64,000 bases of DNA from Candidatus Gastranaerophilales bacterium (GTDB taxonomy: Bacteria > Cyanobacteriota > Vampirovibrionia > Gastranaerophilales > Gastranaerophilaceae), in contig CALVEL010000001.1 in NCBI GenBank assembly GCA_944326565.1, positions 1 through 64,000 on the forward strand. The letters run 5' to 3'. Within the stretch, counting starts at the first letter, position 1. Every line of letters starts with the position of its first letter. Below, piece after piece: positions 43,847-54,464 of the stretch. Under the pieces are notes generated by a model, which saw nothing but the letters and a program-made list of their open reading frames with translations, had not been told where the DNA came from and made no database searches. The translations under genes were made by a program, and so were the position numbers.

Positions 43847-45028
43847 ATGAAAATAAAAATCACGCGAAAACGAGCTGCAATAGCAATCTTATTAATAATA
43901 ATTTTGCCAATAATCTATAATAAAGTGTCAGGACAGATTGCTGCATTTATTCAACGAAAAGCGATGATGATGCCTAAAGAAGTCATTGTAGATAATCCGC
44001 ATATTGAAAATGTTAATGTTTCAGCTGAAGCTACCGGTCGTGTGGAAGCAAAATATTCAATAGATGTAGTAGCTCGCGTTCCAGGCTTTTTAATTAAAAA
44101 ATATTTCAAGGAAGGTGATTTTGTTAAAAAAGGTCAAACTTTATTCCAAATAGATCCAAGAGAATATCAGATAGAAGTAAATAACTCTGCAGCAAACGTA
44201 AATCAATACAGTGCATTATTGAAAAATGCACAACAAGAATTGAATCGTGCGAATGCCTTAATAAAAGAAGATTTGATAAGTCGTTCTGATGTTGATCAGA
44301 GCTTAGCTACTAGAAATCAAAATAAAGCCCTTTTGGATGCAGCAAAACAACAGTTGGAATTGGCAAAGGTAAATTTAAGCTATACATCAATTAAATCGCC
44401 AATTGACGGGAGAATAGGCAAAGTAAATATAACAGAAGGGAACTACGTAACAGCTACTTCAGGTGCACTAGTAAATGTTTCAAGTACAAATCCTGTCTAT
44501 GTTACATTCAGTCTTAAAAGCAGTGACTTTGTTAAACTTTTAAAAGCCAGTGATAAATATAAAGATGTGGAAGTTAAAGTCCAATTTAGTGATGGAAGCT
44601 GGTATGACAAAATAGGTAAAATCAATTTTGTCGATAACAAAATTGATGAAAATTCAGGTTCAATAACTCTAAGAGCAACTTTTGACAATTCAAAAGGCTG
44701 GCTTGTTCCCGGTGATTATATGAAAGTGGAACTTACAGCTCCAAAAATAATCAGTTATATGACAATTCCACAGGCATGCACAAAAGGCGATGCGATGAGC
44801 GGTTATTATGTATGGGCTGTGGAAGATAATAAAGCTGTAAGAAAAGATATAAAAGTCTCAGATGAAATAAACAATAACTGGGTAATTGAAGACGGACTTA
44901 AAAATTCTGATGTAATAGTTGTCTCAGGTATTCAAAACATAGCATCAGAAGGTCAAAATTTAAAACCAATCAGCAAATCAGAAAATATAGATAAACAGGA
45001 AAAGAATAATGAAAAAGATAATATTTGA
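43847..45028 (+). CDS. RND efflux periplasmic adaptor (AcrA/MexA-like)
   Basis: 393 aa from ATG 43847 with GGAGAG upstream; the TTG at 43835 is unlikely. N-terminal helix, then the adaptor order: lipoyl half ([39 protein letters not shown]), alpha-helical hairpin (~105-160), second lipoyl half ([20 protein letters not shown]), beta-barrel and membrane-proximal domain. Bridges the pump to the TolC-like channel. The tail ends in a charged run after residue ~375. Overlaps the pump gene by 20 bp. Confidence 0.92.
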   Translation: MKIKITRKRAAIAILLIIILPIIYNKVSGQIAAFIQRKAMMMPKEVIVDNPHIENVNVSAEATGRVEAKYSIDVVARVPGFLIKKYFKEGDFVKKGQTLFQIDPREYQIEVNNSAANVNQYSALLKNAQQELNRANALIKEDLISRSDVDQSLATRNQNKALLDAAKQQLELAKVNLSYTSIKSPIDGRIGKVNITEGNYVTATSGALVNVSSTNPVYVTFSLKSSDFVKLLKASDKYKDVEVKVQFSDGSWYDKIGKINFVDNKIDENSGSITLRATFDNSKGWLVPGDYMKVELTAPKIISYMTIPQACTKGDAMSGYYVWAVEDNKAVRKDIKVSDEINNNWVIEDGLKNSDVIVVSGIQNIASEGQNLKPISKSENIDKQEKNNEKDNI

Positions 45029-48000
45029 TAAAGAAAAGCTATACTTTTTTATAACTAAACCGAGATTTGCGCTTGTAATATCAATATGTATAGTATTACT
45101 AGGGCTAATTTCGCTTTTAGGTTTAAAACAAGAGAGTTACCCTGATGTGACACCTCCACAGGTACGTGTATCTGCAAACTATCAGGGTGCCAGTGCTGAA
45201 GTTATAGAATCAACCGTTGCAACAGTTTTGGAAAATAAACTCAACGGTGTTGAAAATATGACATATATGACCTCTACTTCTTATGATGGAAGTTATACTT
45301 TGACTTTGTATTTTAAAGTTGGTACTGATAAAAATATCAATTTGATGAATGTACAAAACCTTATACAAAGAGTACAATCTCAGTTGCCTGAAGACGTTCA
45401 GCGGACTGGTGTCACTGCAATAAGCCGTTCTTCAGGCTCTGGAGCTATTATTTTGACACTGTACCCAGAATCAGGTAACTGGTCGCAGTTAGATTTGACA
45501 AATTATGGGTCTATTTATATAAAAGATGAATTAAAACGTGTAGAAGGTGTTGCGGATGTAATGGTATTCGGTGGTGGCAATTATTCAATGAGGATATGGC
45601 TTGATCCGCAGAAAATGGCTGGGTTAAATATTTCAACAAGTGAAGTGAAAACTGCTATTACTAACCAAAATACTCAGGTAGCAACAGGAGCTTTAGGAGC
45701 TTTACCGACTGATAAAAAAACGGCATTGCAGATTACTCTGAAAACTCCCGGTCGTCTTGATGATGTCAAAGAGTTTGAAAATATAATTATTCGTTCAAAT
45801 ATGGATGGGTCTAATGTAAAATTAAAAGATATAGCTCGTGTTGAATTGGGAGCAGAATCATATTCAAACTTAGGTTTGGTAAATGGCAAACCATCTGCGG
45901 TAGTTGTAATATCACAATTGCCTGATGCGAATATCATAAACCTTTCAAAAGCAGTAAAAGCAAAAGTAAATGAATTAAATTCACGTTTGACAAACGGAGT
46001 AAAAATTTTATATGTAAAAGATGATGCTGATTTTATTCATGAATCAATGAAAGAAGTTGAATTCACAATTCTTCTGACAGCATTAATAGTTGTAATAATT
46101 ATCTTTTTATTCTTGGGTGACGGTATGGCGACTTTGGTACCTTGTGTGACAATTCCTGTATCGTTAGTCGGTACCTTTTTTGCCCTAAAAGTAATGGACA
46201 TGTCAATAAATCTATTGTCATTATTCGCCTTGGTACTTGCTGTAGGTGTTGTTGTAGATGATGCTATTGTTGTAATTGAAAACGTAAAACGACATATAGA
46301 TGAAGGTAAATCAGCAATAATTGCGACTCAACTTACAATGGAAGAGGTAGGATTTGCATTAGTTGCCATGGCAATGGTGTTAATGGCGGTATTTGTTCCG
46401 ATTGTATTTATGACAGGTATGACAGGAGTTATGTACAAACAATTTGCTGTATGTATTGCTGTATCAATCGCTATTTCTGCAATATGTGCTTTAACACTTT
46501 CTCCTGCTATGTGTTCTCATTTTTTGGGACAAGAAAAGAAACCGCATAAATTGTCTGACCATCCGTTGTTTATTACTTTAGAACATATTAAAGAAAAAAT
46601 CGGCAGAAGAACATCGGTTCTTGTTCATAAATTCAATGATTTCTTCACAAAAGTGGAAGATTTCTATATGGAGTATGTAACCAAGTTTGTTTATAACAAA
46701 AAACTTGTCATAATATTTTATTCAATATTGCTAGTTTTAACACTGGTTTGTTTCAAAACCATTTCAACAGGTTTCATTCCTGATGAAGATCAGGGGGTAT
46801 TGCTTGCGACTATAACGCTTCCTGACGGTGCCTCTTTACAAAGAACAGAAGAAGTTTCAAGAAAATTCATTGATCAAATCCGCGATATAGATGGAGTAAA
46901 TCCTGAAAAACTGACTGTATTCGGAGGCGACGGTGCTGTTAACCAATCAACGGCGATTATTCAGTTGAAAGATTACGCAGAAAGAAAAATCGGGCCTGTT
47001 GACTGGGTTAAAAGAAAAATTAAGGGTGAGGCCACTGACCTGTCACATGAAGCAATTCTTGCAAAAGTAAGAGCTGTTGCGGCAAATACAAAAGAAGCGT
47101 CAATCATTGCGTTTTCACCACCGGCAATTATGGGTATGAGTATGATGGGTGGATTTGAATTTCAGATGCTTTCTCAAGGTGAACATACTCCGCAAGAAAT
47201 GGAATCTTGGGCTAATACTTTAATTTCAGCTGCTAATCAAGATCCTTCACTTTCAAACGTAAATACAACATTCCAAGCGAATGTACCGCAATATATTGTA
47301 GAAATAGATTACGAAAAAGCTCTTGCTCAAAATGTTGATTTACAAGAGCTATATTCAACACTGTCATCTATGATTGGTACATACTATATAAACGACTTTA
47401 ATAAATACGACAGAGTATTTAAAGTGCAAATGCAGGCAGAAAGTCGTTTTAGAGATAAGGCAACCGACTTATCAGGTATTTATGTTAAAAATAATAACGG
47501 TGTAATGGTACCTATTTTATCAATAGTAAAATTAAAACAAACAGTAGGTACGGCATCTATTACAAGATATAACCAGTATAAGTCAGTACAAATTCAGGGA
47601 CAGCAGGCTGCAGGAAAAAGCTCCGGTGATGCAATGAACGCAATGGAAGTTGTCGCAAAAAGAGTTCTTCCAGCTGATATGACATTTGATTGGTCAGGTA
47701 CTTCCGCTCAAGAACGTGAAGCTTCAGGACAGACTGTTATAATAGTTACAATGGCATTGATATTTGTATACTTGTTCTTGGTTGCTTTGTATGAAAGTTA
47801 TACAATACCAGTTGCAGTATTATTAATATCACCTATTGCGGCATTGGGAGCTTTGATTTTCCAAATGATGATTAATCAAGCATTTGATATATATTCTCAA
47901 GTAGGTATGATCACCCTGATTGGTCTTGCGGCAAAACAGTCTATTTTGATTGTAGAATTTGCAAAAGAGGAGCATGAAAAAAATGGACTTTCAGTTAAAG

Positions 48001-48272
48001 AAGCTGCAGTAAAGGCTGCAAAGTTAAGATTTAGAGCTATTATGATGACTGAATTAGCATTTATTATTGGTGTATTGCCGATGATATTTGCTCAAGGTGC
48101 GGGTGCAAACTCAAGAATTTCAGTAGGTTCTACTGTATTTGGTGGTATGATAGCTGCTGCTACAATAGGTGCAGTCCTTACTCCTGCATTCTATGTGATA
48201 GTTCAGGAATTCGTTGATTTATTCCCTAAAAAAGAAATTACGGAAAAAGATTTGGAGATTTCGGTAAAATGA
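45009..48272 (+). CDS. RND multidrug efflux pump (AcrB/HAE-1-like)
   Basis: 1087 aa, slightly longer than AcrB (about 1050). Twelve membrane helices with two large periplasmic loops. Proton-relay residues are kept: the Asp pair in [15 protein letters not shown] (helix 4) and Lys in [14 protein letters not shown] (helix 10). The extra length is mainly a charged loop after helix 6 ([20 protein letters not shown]). It should expel hydrophobic compounds using proton motive force. Overlaps both neighbours, forming a full tripartite operon. Confidence 0.95.
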   Translation: MKKIIFDKEKLYFFITKPRFALVISICIVLLGLISLLGLKQESYPDVTPPQVRVSANYQGASAEVIESTVATVLENKLNGVENMTYMTSTSYDGSYTLTLYFKVGTDKNINLMNVQNLIQRVQSQLPEDVQRTGVTAISRSSGSGAIILTLYPESGNWSQLDLTNYGSIYIKDELKRVEGVADVMVFGGGNYSMRIWLDPQKMAGLNISTSEVKTAITNQNTQVATGALGALPTDKKTALQITLKTPGRLDDVKEFENIIIRSNMDGSNVKLKDIARVELGAESYSNLGLVNGKPSAVVVISQLPDANIINLSKAVKAKVNELNSRLTNGVKILYVKDDADFIHESMKEVEFTILLTALIVVIIIFLFLGDGMATLVPCVTIPVSLVGTFFALKVMDMSINLLSLFALVLAVGVVVDDAIVVIENVKRHIDEGKSAIIATQLTMEEVGFALVAMAMVLMAVFVPIVFMTGMTGVMYKQFAVCIAVSIAISAICALTLSPAMCSHFLGQEKKPHKLSDHPLFITLEHIKEKIGRRTSVLVHKFNDFFTKVEDFYMEYVTKFVYNKKLVIIFYSILLVLTLVCFKTISTGFIPDEDQGVLLATITLPDGASLQRTEEVSRKFIDQIRDIDGVNPEKLTVFGGDGAVNQSTAIIQLKDYAERKIGPVDWVKRKIKGEATDLSHEAILAKVRAVAANTKEASIIAFSPPAIMGMSMMGGFEFQMLSQGEHTPQEMESWANTLISAANQDPSLSNVNTTFQANVPQYIVEIDYEKALAQNVDLQELYSTLSSMIGTYYINDFNKYDRVFKVQMQAESRFRDKATDLSGIYVKNNNGVMVPILSIVKLKQTVGTASITRYNQYKSVQIQGQQAAGKSSGDAMNAMEVVAKRVLPADMTFDWSGTSAQEREASGQTVIIVTMALIFVYLFLVALYESYTIPVAVLLISPIAALGALIFQMMINQAFDIYSQVGMITLIGLAAKQSILIVEFAKEEHEKNGLSVKEAAVKAAKLRFRAIMMTELAFIIGVLPMIFAQGAGANSRISVGSTVFGGMIAAATIGAVLTPAFYVIVQEFVDLFPKKEITEKDLEISVK

Positions 48273-49792
48273 AAAAGATAGTTAATCTGTTTATAATATG
48301 TTCAGTTCTGGCAATTTCATCAGGTGCAGTCTATGCTAAAGATACAAAGGCTATAGATCAGACAAATATTGCTAAAAAGCCTGATGAAATTCATATTGTT
48401 GAGCCTGAAAAGAAGAAGAAAGTCAATAAAAGACAGGAGCGAAAAAAGAGTATTCTTAATGAGAAAAGTAAAAAAGAATCCTCAAAAGAAGCTGAGGGCA
48501 TGTATGAAACGAAATTTCCGGCGATAAGCAGTAAAATAGAATATACTGATATGAACGGAGAAGTAACATTAAGTGACTGTATAAAACTTGCAATTACACA
48601 TCATCCGACAATTATGTCAGCAATAAGTAATTCTGAAATATACAAATCGCGTATAGGTCAGGCTTGGTCAAATTATTTTCCTACACTGAGTGCGGGGGTA
48701 AACTATTCACGTAATGATATGTTTATGACAATGGCAAACTCTTATATGAGTATGATGAATCAGAAATATAACATGTATTACATGCCAACAGTATCAGCAG
48801 ATATGCTTTTATTTGACTTCGGAAAGACAAAAGCTCTAGCTGATTATGCAAAAAGAGATTTCGAAGCATCAAGATATGACGCTGAGACAAGTATTGAGCT
48901 TGTAATTTATAACGTTAAAGTCGCATATTACAATCTTGTATTTGCTGAAATTCAAAAAATGGTCTATGAAGATACTGTAAAAGATTTTGAATTGCAATTG
49001 AAACAAGCAAAAGCGCATTATGAAATAGGTAAAAAGGCGAAAATTGATGTAACAACTGCAGAATACAACGCAGGAAATGCAAAAGTAAATTTAATTAAGG
49101 CGAAAAATACACTTGAATTAGCTGCTGCACAGCTTGCAAATGCTGTAGGTATCCCTGAATTGGAGGGTGTAATTTTAAAAGATAAATTAAATACAAAAGC
49201 ATACGATGTAAATTTTAAAGACCTTTTATCAACAGCAGAAGCTTCCCGTCCGGCACTTTTGGCTTCTAAAAAAAGAATGGATGCAGCTGAAATGAATGTT
49301 CGCAGTGCAAAAAGAGCATTTACACCTAATTTGAGTGCATTTGGCTCTTACAATCAAGGTGGACGTCAAATTGATGCGGATTACGGGTATCAATTCGGTG
49401 TGCAATTGAATTATTCAGGACTTAATTTAATGCTTTTGAAAAAACAAGTTGATGAGGCAACAGCAACTTATAAAAAAGCCGTTGCTGATTATGAACAGCA
49501 AAAGCAAAATGTATATTTGGAAGTAAAAAGTGCCTATATTAGTTTAATGAATTCTCATGACAGTTTGGGTGTATCAAAACTAGCACTGCAACAGGCAAAA
49601 GAACGTCAATACCAAGCATTCAGAAGATATCAGGTCGGATTGGGTGATGCAATTGAATTTAAAGATGCTGAAAACTCTTACTTGAATGCTCAACTTGATT
49701 ATTATTCAAATCTTTTGAATTATAATATCAATGCAGCTGAAGTTGAACGTGTAATTGGTGCACCTATAAAAGAATCAGATATAGATTTATAG
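48269..49792 (+). CDS. TolC-like outer-membrane channel
   Basis: 507 aa. Signal peptide to about residue 23 (ISSGAVYAK). Residues ~25-85 are an unusual Lys/Glu-rich linker ([17 protein letters not shown]) absent from most TolC proteins. The outer-membrane efflux protein repeat pair follows (~100-300 and ~310-500), with [20 protein letters not shown] and [20 protein letters not shown] as the two helix-barrel halves. It starts ATGA-coupled to the pump gene and closes the operon. Confidence 0.92.
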   Translation: MKKIVNLFIICSVLAISSGAVYAKDTKAIDQTNIAKKPDEIHIVEPEKKKKVNKRQERKKSILNEKSKKESSKEAEGMYETKFPAISSKIEYTDMNGEVTLSDCIKLAITHHPTIMSAISNSEIYKSRIGQAWSNYFPTLSAGVNYSRNDMFMTMANSYMSMMNQKYNMYYMPTVSADMLLFDFGKTKALADYAKRDFEASRYDAETSIELVIYNVKVAYYNLVFAEIQKMVYEDTVKDFELQLKQAKAHYEIGKKAKIDVTTAEYNAGNAKVNLIKAKNTLELAAAQLANAVGIPELEGVILKDKLNTKAYDVNFKDLLSTAEASRPALLASKKRMDAAEMNVRSAKRAFTPNLSAFGSYNQGGRQIDADYGYQFGVQLNYSGLNLMLLKKQVDEATATYKKAVADYEQQKQNVYLEVKSAYISLMNSHDSLGVSKLALQQAKERQYQAFRRYQVGLGDAIEFKDAENSYLNAQLDYYSNLLNYNINAAEVERVIGAPIKESDIDL

Positions 49793-49808
49793 AAAATATT
49801 TAAAAATG

Positions 49809-49957
49809 AAAGGAGTTGGAAATGCAGACTATGATTGAAATTATGGGGGGGGGGGGCACCCGAAAATAAGCTCCTGGTTGGTAAAAAAATAAACCGATTG
49901 CATGCTGACCATAAAAATAATAAAATGAATATTATATTAGGTAATAAAGAGGTCAGT
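49809..49957 (+). promoter_or_regulatory. Repeated prepilin leader, copy A (G12 tract, two SD-pairing hairpins)
   Basis: Copy B is at 63066-63214. The copies align without gaps and differ at about 11 of ~150 positions. Elements in order: AGGAGTT (49811-49817), a 15-codon ORF, G12 (49845-49856), AGCTCCT (49869-49875) that pairs with the first element, then CTGACC (49905-49910) that pairs with GGTCAG (49951-49956) and would mask the AGAGG ribosome site. In both stems the A/B differences are G-T wobble exchanges that keep pairing. The layout looks like an RNA control element. Confidence 0.65.
49822..49869 (+). CDS. 15-codon upstream ORF in prepilin leader A
   Basis: MQTMIEIMGGGGTRK, preceded by AAGGAG at a good distance. 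The G12 tract encodes the Gly run. With 12 G the frame stops at 49867; losing one G (or gaining two) would fuse it in frame to the prepilin. Same peptide pattern in copy B (MQAMIEILGGGGTRK). Translation is inferred only from the ribosome site and conservation. Confidence 0.35.
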   Translation: MQTMIEIMGGGGTRK

Positions 49958-50629
49958 ATAAAAAAAGCATTTACACTTGCAGAGGTTTTGATAACCTTAG
50001 GGATAATCGGAATAGTTATAGCGATGACTCTACCTAGTTTAGTTGCCAGGTATAAAGAAAAGGAAACTGTTGCCAAGCTAAAAAAAGTAAATAATATACT
50101 TGCCCAAGCTTTACAACAAGCTATAGAAAAGCAGGGGGCAACTGTAGATTCCTGGCCTCTTGAAGGTGAAGATTCTAAAAATGGAGCTCAATTTTTAGTT
50201 GATAATTACTTTAAACCTTATGTAAAAATTTTAAATAATTGCCCTGATCCAAATGTTTGTATAGGAAGTAAAAAATATAAATACTTAAATGGTATTGAAC
50301 ATATTGCTTATAATACACAAAATAGATATAGACATCTGATATTGGCTGATGGAACTTTAGTTATTTTTCATGTTTCACCGGAATTTCTTCAATGTTCAAA
50401 TATTCCTAAAAACTGTGCAGAAATATTTATTGATGTAGATGGTTATTTTAAAGGTCCAAATCAATTCGGTAGGGATTTTTTTGTGTTTTCACTTTTAAAA
50501 GACAGAATTGTTCCTTATGGTGTTTTACGTCCCAAACCTCAACCAAATTATTATTGTAATGTTAATGGAAGTGGACTTGGTTGTGCGGAATTTATTATAA
50601 GGTATGAAAAAATGGAGTATTTAAACTAG
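49925..50629 (+). CDS. Prepilin-like protein A
   Basis: 234 aa from ATG 49925. The class III-type signal KKAFTLAEVLITLGIIGIV, with Glu five residues into the mature part, would be cut by prepilin peptidase before Phe (Ala replaces the usual Gly). An amphipathic helix follows and then a Cys-containing globular domain ending FIDVDGYFKGPNQFGRDFFV, a motif shared with prepilin B. In copy B the start is ATG just before KKAF; here that codon is ATA (49958), so translation must begin upstream (49925 or through the leader). It may be a minor pilin or pseudopilin. Confidence 0.75.
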   Translation: MNIILGNKEVSIKKAFTLAEVLITLGIIGIVIAMTLPSLVARYKEKETVAKLKKVNNILAQALQQAIEKQGATVDSWPLEGEDSKNGAQFLVDNYFKPYVKILNNCPDPNVCIGSKKYKYLNGIEHIAYNTQNRYRHLILADGTLVIFHVSPEFLQCSNIPKNCAEIFIDVDGYFKGPNQFGRDFFVFSLLKDRIVPYGVLRPKPQPNYYCNVNGSGLGCAEFIIRYEKMEYLN

Positions 50630-50656
50630 AATATAAAAATAAATTTTCTAATAACA

Positions 50657-50686
50657 AAAACAGCTCTCAAATTTGAGAGCTGTTTT
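50657..50686. terminator. Bidirectional terminator
   Basis: Perfect 15-bp inverted repeat (AAAACAGCTCTCAAA with its complement) ending in T-runs on both strands. It serves prepilin A and the opposing tRNA-Gln. Confidence 0.88.
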
Positions 50687-50691
50687 AAAAT

Positions 50692-50763
50692 CTGGGGCGA
50701 AAGGATTCGAACCTCTGAATGGCTGGACCAAAACCAGCTGCCTTACCACTTGGCGACGCCCCA
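50692..50763 (-). tRNA. tRNA-Gln (anticodon TTG)
   Basis: 72-nt cloverleaf on the minus strand. Acceptor stem TGGGGCG/CGCCCCA, discriminator G, anticodon stem GCTGG/CCAGC with loop TTTTGGT (anticodon TTG) and T-arm GGTTCGAATCC. The U-A first pair and sequence are typical of tRNA-Gln. CCA is not encoded. Confidence 0.95.
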
Positions 50764-50817
50764 ACATCGGGTACATTTATTATTCTATTTGCTGAAATTT
50801 CTTTGTCAATATTTTTG

Positions 50818-51510
50818 TTATTTTTTAAACTGGATAAACGGGCTTTTTTCTTCAGCAAAAACAATATCCACTTTATTTTTCAAGAGTTTTTCCAAAACTT
50901 TTAAGACTAAAATTTCACTTTCAAAATGTCCGATATCAAAAAGTACAATTTTGCTTTCTAATGCTGTATGAAATTTTAAATCCCCAGTTACAAAAGCATC
51001 AGCTCCATCTTGTTCTGCTGTTTCGATAAAATCAGCTCCGCTTCCTGCACAAAAGCCTATTTTTTGAATTTTTTCGATATTTTTGTTATTTACGAAACGT
51101 AAATTTGGTGAAACTTTTGCAAGTTTTTTGGTAAATTCTTCAACAGATATCGGATTTTGTAATTCTACATATCTTACAAAACTGTTTTGACTGTTTTTCG
51201 TAAATCCAAGTTCTTTAATTAATTCATCTGTTGTCCCGCCTTCTGTCAAATCAAGGTTTGTGTGGGCTGAAAAAATATTTATATTTTTATATTCAAATGG
51301 TATGAAAAAAAGCGGGTGATGACTGATTATCATATCACAATTTTTCATTTTTGCCTGAGATACAATATCATCAGTCACAGTCAAGGCGAGCATTACTTTT
51401 TTTATTTCGGTTTTGTTATTTTCGACTGCAATTCCTGAACAATCCCATTCTTCTGCAAGTTCCGGAGGGGCAAAACTATTTAATATGGCATAAATTTCCG
51501 ATTTTTGCAT
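50818..51510 (-). CDS. Nif3-like dinuclear metal protein
   Basis: 230 aa. Family motifs: EEWDCSGIAVE near 20, MIISHHPLFF near 60 (metal His pair), FSAHTNLDLTEGGT near 80 and GDLKFHTAL near 175 with a final GHFESE. Nif3/YbgI proteins bind two metal ions in a toroidal hexamer; a hydrolase role on nucleotides has been proposed. ATG 51510 has GGAGAAG upstream within the end of coaBC (35-bp overlap), so the two are co-translated. Confidence 0.9.
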   Translation of the reverse strand: MQKSEIYAILNSFAPPELAEEWDCSGIAVENNKTEIKKVMLALTVTDDIVSQAKMKNCDMIISHHPLFFIPFEYKNINIFSAHTNLDLTEGGTTDELIKELGFTKNSQNSFVRYVELQNPISVEEFTKKLAKVSPNLRFVNNKNIEKIQKIGFCAGSGADFIETAEQDGADAFVTGDLKFHTALESKIVLFDIGHFESEILVLKVLEKLLKNKVDIVFAEEKSPFIQFKK

Positions 51511-52693
51511 ATACTTCTCCGATTATTTTTTCTGCAATCACAGATTTGTTTTGTTTTTCAAATTTTTTAACATCTAAATTTTTGTCTATTAAATATACTT
51601 CATTTTCGTCTGATGAAAAACCGATATCTTTTCTACTGACATCATTTGCAACTATAAAGTCACAACCTTTATTTTTGATTTTTGCTTTTGCATATTCAAT
51701 CAAATTTTCTGTTTCTGCACAAAAGCCTACAATTGTAGTTGAAGAATTCAAGCTTGCTTTTTTGTCACAAAGACTTTTTAAAATATCCGGGTTTTTGACT
51801 AATTCAAGAGTTATTTCATTAGTATCTGTTTTTTTAATTTTTTGCTCATTAAAGTTTTTTATCCTAAAATCAGCGACAGCTGCTGACATAAATATGTAAT
51901 CGGAATTTTCAAATTCATCAAATACAGCTTGTTGCATTTCTAAAGCTGATTTCACTTTTATTACTTTGTAAGGCTTATTTACATCTTTAGTTGTAATTAA
52001 AACGGTTTCTGCACCTTGTGAATATGTACAATCGGCAATAGAAATACCCATTTTGCCTGATGAATAATTTGAAATATACCTCACAGGGTCAATATCTTCG
52101 ATTGTACCACCTGCTGTGATTACTACTTTTTTATCTGCTAAAAATTTATTTTTACAATTCAAAATTTCAACAGTTTTATCAAAAATTTTATCAATAGATG
52201 CAAGACGTCCTTCTCCTGTTGCGCCGCAAGCCAAAAATCCTGATTCAGGAGCAATATTTATAAAACCGTTATTTATAAGTTTTTTTAAATTTTCTTGAAT
52301 AAACGGATTATTCCACATATTGCAATTCATAGCGGGAGCTAGGATTATCGGCTTTTTGAATGCAGCAACGATTGATGTCAGAAGGTTGTCACAAATCCCG
52401 TTTGCTATTTTTGAAATAGTATTTGCTGTAGCTGGGGCGATTACAAATATATCGGCTTCGTCAGCATAAGATATATGTTCAGGTTTAAAGTTATCAATTT
52501 CAAACTGTTCTATCGCGACATCATTTTGACTTAAACTTTGCAATGTAAGTTTTGTCACAAAATTCAGCGCATTTGGCGTGCAGACCACTTTAACGTTAGC
52601 GTTTGCTCTTTTATACATTCTTATGAGTTCACAAATTTTATAAGCTGCAATTCCGCCTGTTATTCCAAGTAGAATGTTTTTACCGCTTAGCAT
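51476..52693 (-). CDS. coaBC: Phosphopantothenoylcysteine decarboxylase / synthetase
   Basis: 405 aa bifunctional coenzyme A enzyme. CoaC flavoprotein half at ~1-180: GITGGIAAYK near 9, VIAPATANTISKIANG near 83 and PAMNCNMWNNP near 118 with Cys in FLACGATGEGRLA near 153. CoaB half at ~185-405: VVITAGGTIEDIDPVRYI, SNYSSGKMG and AAVADFRIKN. It makes 4'-phosphopantetheine from phosphopantothenate and cysteine, the group also placed on ACPs. It overlaps gmk by 7 bp. Confidence 0.95.
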   Translation of the reverse strand: MLSGKNILLGITGGIAAYKICELIRMYKRANANVKVVCTPNALNFVTKLTLQSLSQNDVAIEQFEIDNFKPEHISYADEADIFVIAPATANTISKIANGICDNLLTSIVAAFKKPIILAPAMNCNMWNNPFIQENLKKLINNGFINIAPESGFLACGATGEGRLASIDKIFDKTVEILNCKNKFLADKKVVITAGGTIEDIDPVRYISNYSSGKMGISIADCTYSQGAETVLITTKDVNKPYKVIKVKSALEMQQAVFDEFENSDYIFMSAAVADFRIKNFNEQKIKKTDTNEITLELVKNPDILKSLCDKKASLNSSTTIVGFCAETENLIEYAKAKIKNKGCDFIVANDVSRKDIGFSSDENEVYLIDKNLDVKKFEKQNKSVIAEKIIGEVYAKIGNLCHIK

Positions 52694-53250
52694 TTTTGCA
52701 TTTCTCCTTTTATTACTTTTTCAAGTTTATTTATTGCATCATCTAAGTTATCATTTATTATTTTGTAATCAAATTTTTCGGCACGTTCAAGCTCAATTTT
52801 TACCTGCTGAAGCCTTTTTTGTATCGTCGCTTCATCTTCGGTATGTCTGCCTCTTAGTCTATTTTCAAGAGCTTCATATGATGGCGGACAAATGAAAATT
52901 AAAACAGCTTCAGGCATTTGTTTTTTTACTTGAAGTGCACCTTGGGTATCTATTTCAAGAATTATGTCTTTGCCTTCTGCAAGACATTGATTTATATATT
53001 TTTTCTTTGTGCCGTAAAAATTCCCTGCAAATTCAGCCCATTCTAAAAATTTGTTATTATCTATGCAAGATTTAAATTCTTCTTTTGAAATAAAAAAATA
53101 GTTTATACCATCAATTTCTCCCGGACGAGGAGATCTTGTAGTACAAGAAATTGAAAGCATAAAATTTGGATTTTTTTCTAAAAAACCTTTTAATACGGTA
53201 CCTTTTCCGACTCCGGATGAGCCGGACAATACAAATAATTTTTTGTTCAT
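52687..53250 (-). CDS. gmk: Guanylate kinase
   Basis: 187 aa from ATG 53250, directly 6 bp after TATAAT and without a ribosome site (leaderless); the ATG at 53265 would lie outside that transcript. It phosphorylates GMP to GDP. P-loop LSGSSGVGKGT near 7, GMP-binding TTRSPRPGEIDGINYFF near 38, lid RLRGRHTEDEATIQKRL near 133. It opens the gmk-coaBC-nif3 operon. Confidence 0.95.
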   Translation of the reverse strand: MNKKLFVLSGSSGVGKGTVLKGFLEKNPNFMLSISCTTRSPRPGEIDGINYFFISKEEFKSCIDNNKFLEWAEFAGNFYGTKKKYINQCLAEGKDIILEIDTQGALQVKKQMPEAVLIFICPPSYEALENRLRGRHTEDEATIQKRLQQVKIELERAEKFDYKIINDNLDDAINKLEKVIKGEMQKC

Positions 53251-53264
53251 ATTATGATTATACA
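53251..53264. promoter_or_regulatory. 14-bp divergent leaderless promoter (gmk/histidine kinase)
   Basis: Spacer ATTATGATTATACA. Plus strand: TATGAT then 6 bp then ATG 53265. Minus strand: TATAAT then 6 bp then ATG 53250. The -10 boxes overlap by 2 bp, and no ribosome site fits on either side. Confidence 0.6.
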
Positions 53265-54455
53265 ATGAATATTTCCTATGAAAAAAATATTTGTATATTT
53301 TTGAAAAAACTTAATACAATATCAAATCCAAAGGAGTTATCTAAAACAGTTTTGTCGGGGTTATTAAGTATTACACATGCTCATGCAAGTTGTTTTTGTA
53401 TATTGAGTAGTTCTGGAAATCATATTGATATAAAACAGTATTTATTTGCAGAAGGTAAAAAAAATAATAAAAGACTGGTGCATCTGATTGAAAAAATATC
53501 TAAAGTCGGTGTCGATATGCTGACTAATAATTTTGAAAATGAAGATATAATCGAATATCTTAATTCGATTTCGAAAGATCAGGTTATAATTGAACCAATT
53601 TTTTATAAAAATACCGTCTTAGGATTTGTTGCTCTTGTACATAAAAATAAAAATTTTCATAAGAAGAATAATACGATTATTGAAATGCTTATGGAGTCAG
53701 TAAACTCTAAAATGGAAATAATTTCTCTAAATGACGAGTTAAAAAGGACAAATCAAGAAAAGGTACAATTCTTAGCAAGTATTTCACATGAGTATAAAAC
53801 ACCGCTCAATTCTATAATTGGTTTTTCTGATATGTTAAAAGCCGAGCTTGCAGGTAGTGAAAATTACAAATATATTGATAACATCTCTAAAAGTTCAAAA
53901 TTTTTATTAAGTTTGATACAGGATATACTTGATATGGCAAGGTCTGAGTATAAGCCTTTAGAATTGAAATATGAAACGTTCAGACCAAAAGATGTTATAA
54001 AAGATATTATTTACAGTTTTGAAGAGATAGTTAAAGAAAAGAATATAAAATTTAGCTATACAATGATGGATGTAGAAATAATTGCAGATTTAAAAAGGTT
54101 TAAGCAGTTGATATTTAATTTAATTTCAAATGCTTTAAAATTTAATAAAGTAGGCGGAAAAATTGTAATAGTTACCTATGTAGATGAGAATAAAAATTAT
54201 GTTTTTGAAATTAAGGATTCAGGAGATGGAATAAGAAAGAAAGATTATGACAAGATTTTCAATTTCTTTTCACAGGTAAATCGTAACAAACTAAAGCGTC
54301 AACAAGGCTCAGGTGTAGGACTTGCATTATGTAAAGTTATAGCAAATGCTCACCATGGAGATATTGGTTTTAAATCAAGATTGAATAACGGAAGTACTTT
54401 TTGGTTTAGTATTCCGCAATATGGCTGTGATGATACTATGTACATTGAATTTTAG
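53265..54455 (+). CDS. Soluble sensor histidine kinase
   Basis: 396 aa from ATG 53265; the longer frame runs antisense inside gmk. Residues ~15-150 look like a GAF-type sensor, followed by a short coiled coil. Kinase core: FLASISHEYKTPLNSIIGF (H-box near 175), NLISNALKFN (N-box), KDSGDGIRKKD (G1), QGSGVGLALCKVIANAHHGD (G2). No membrane helix, so it senses a cytoplasmic signal. No regulator is beside it; the regulators at 5952 and 6610 are possible partners. Confidence 0.9.
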   Translation: MNISYEKNICIFLKKLNTISNPKELSKTVLSGLLSITHAHASCFCILSSSGNHIDIKQYLFAEGKKNNKRLVHLIEKISKVGVDMLTNNFENEDIIEYLNSISKDQVIIEPIFYKNTVLGFVALVHKNKNFHKKNNTIIEMLMESVNSKMEIISLNDELKRTNQEKVQFLASISHEYKTPLNSIIGFSDMLKAELAGSENYKYIDNISKSSKFLLSLIQDILDMARSEYKPLELKYETFRPKDVIKDIIYSFEEIVKEKNIKFSYTMMDVEIIADLKRFKQLIFNLISNALKFNKVGGKIVIVTYVDENKNYVFEIKDSGDGIRKKDYDKIFNFFSQVNRNKLKRQQGSGVGLALCKVIANAHHGDIGFKSRLNNGSTFWFSIPQYGCDDTMYIEF

Positions 54456-54464
54456 CAGGAAATT

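Noticed and set aside
49845-49856. G12 tract as a simple assembly error
   Set aside because: Two copies 13 kb apart have the same length and the same flanks, so it is more likely real, although exact length needs read checks.
49720-50076. Minus-strand ORF of 118 codons across prepilin leader A
   Set aside because: Antisense to the prepilin signal and to the TolC-like gene end; its frame depends on the G tract read as C.
53166-53264. Longer start for the histidine kinase
   Set aside because: The extra 33 codons are antisense within gmk and have no ribosome site.
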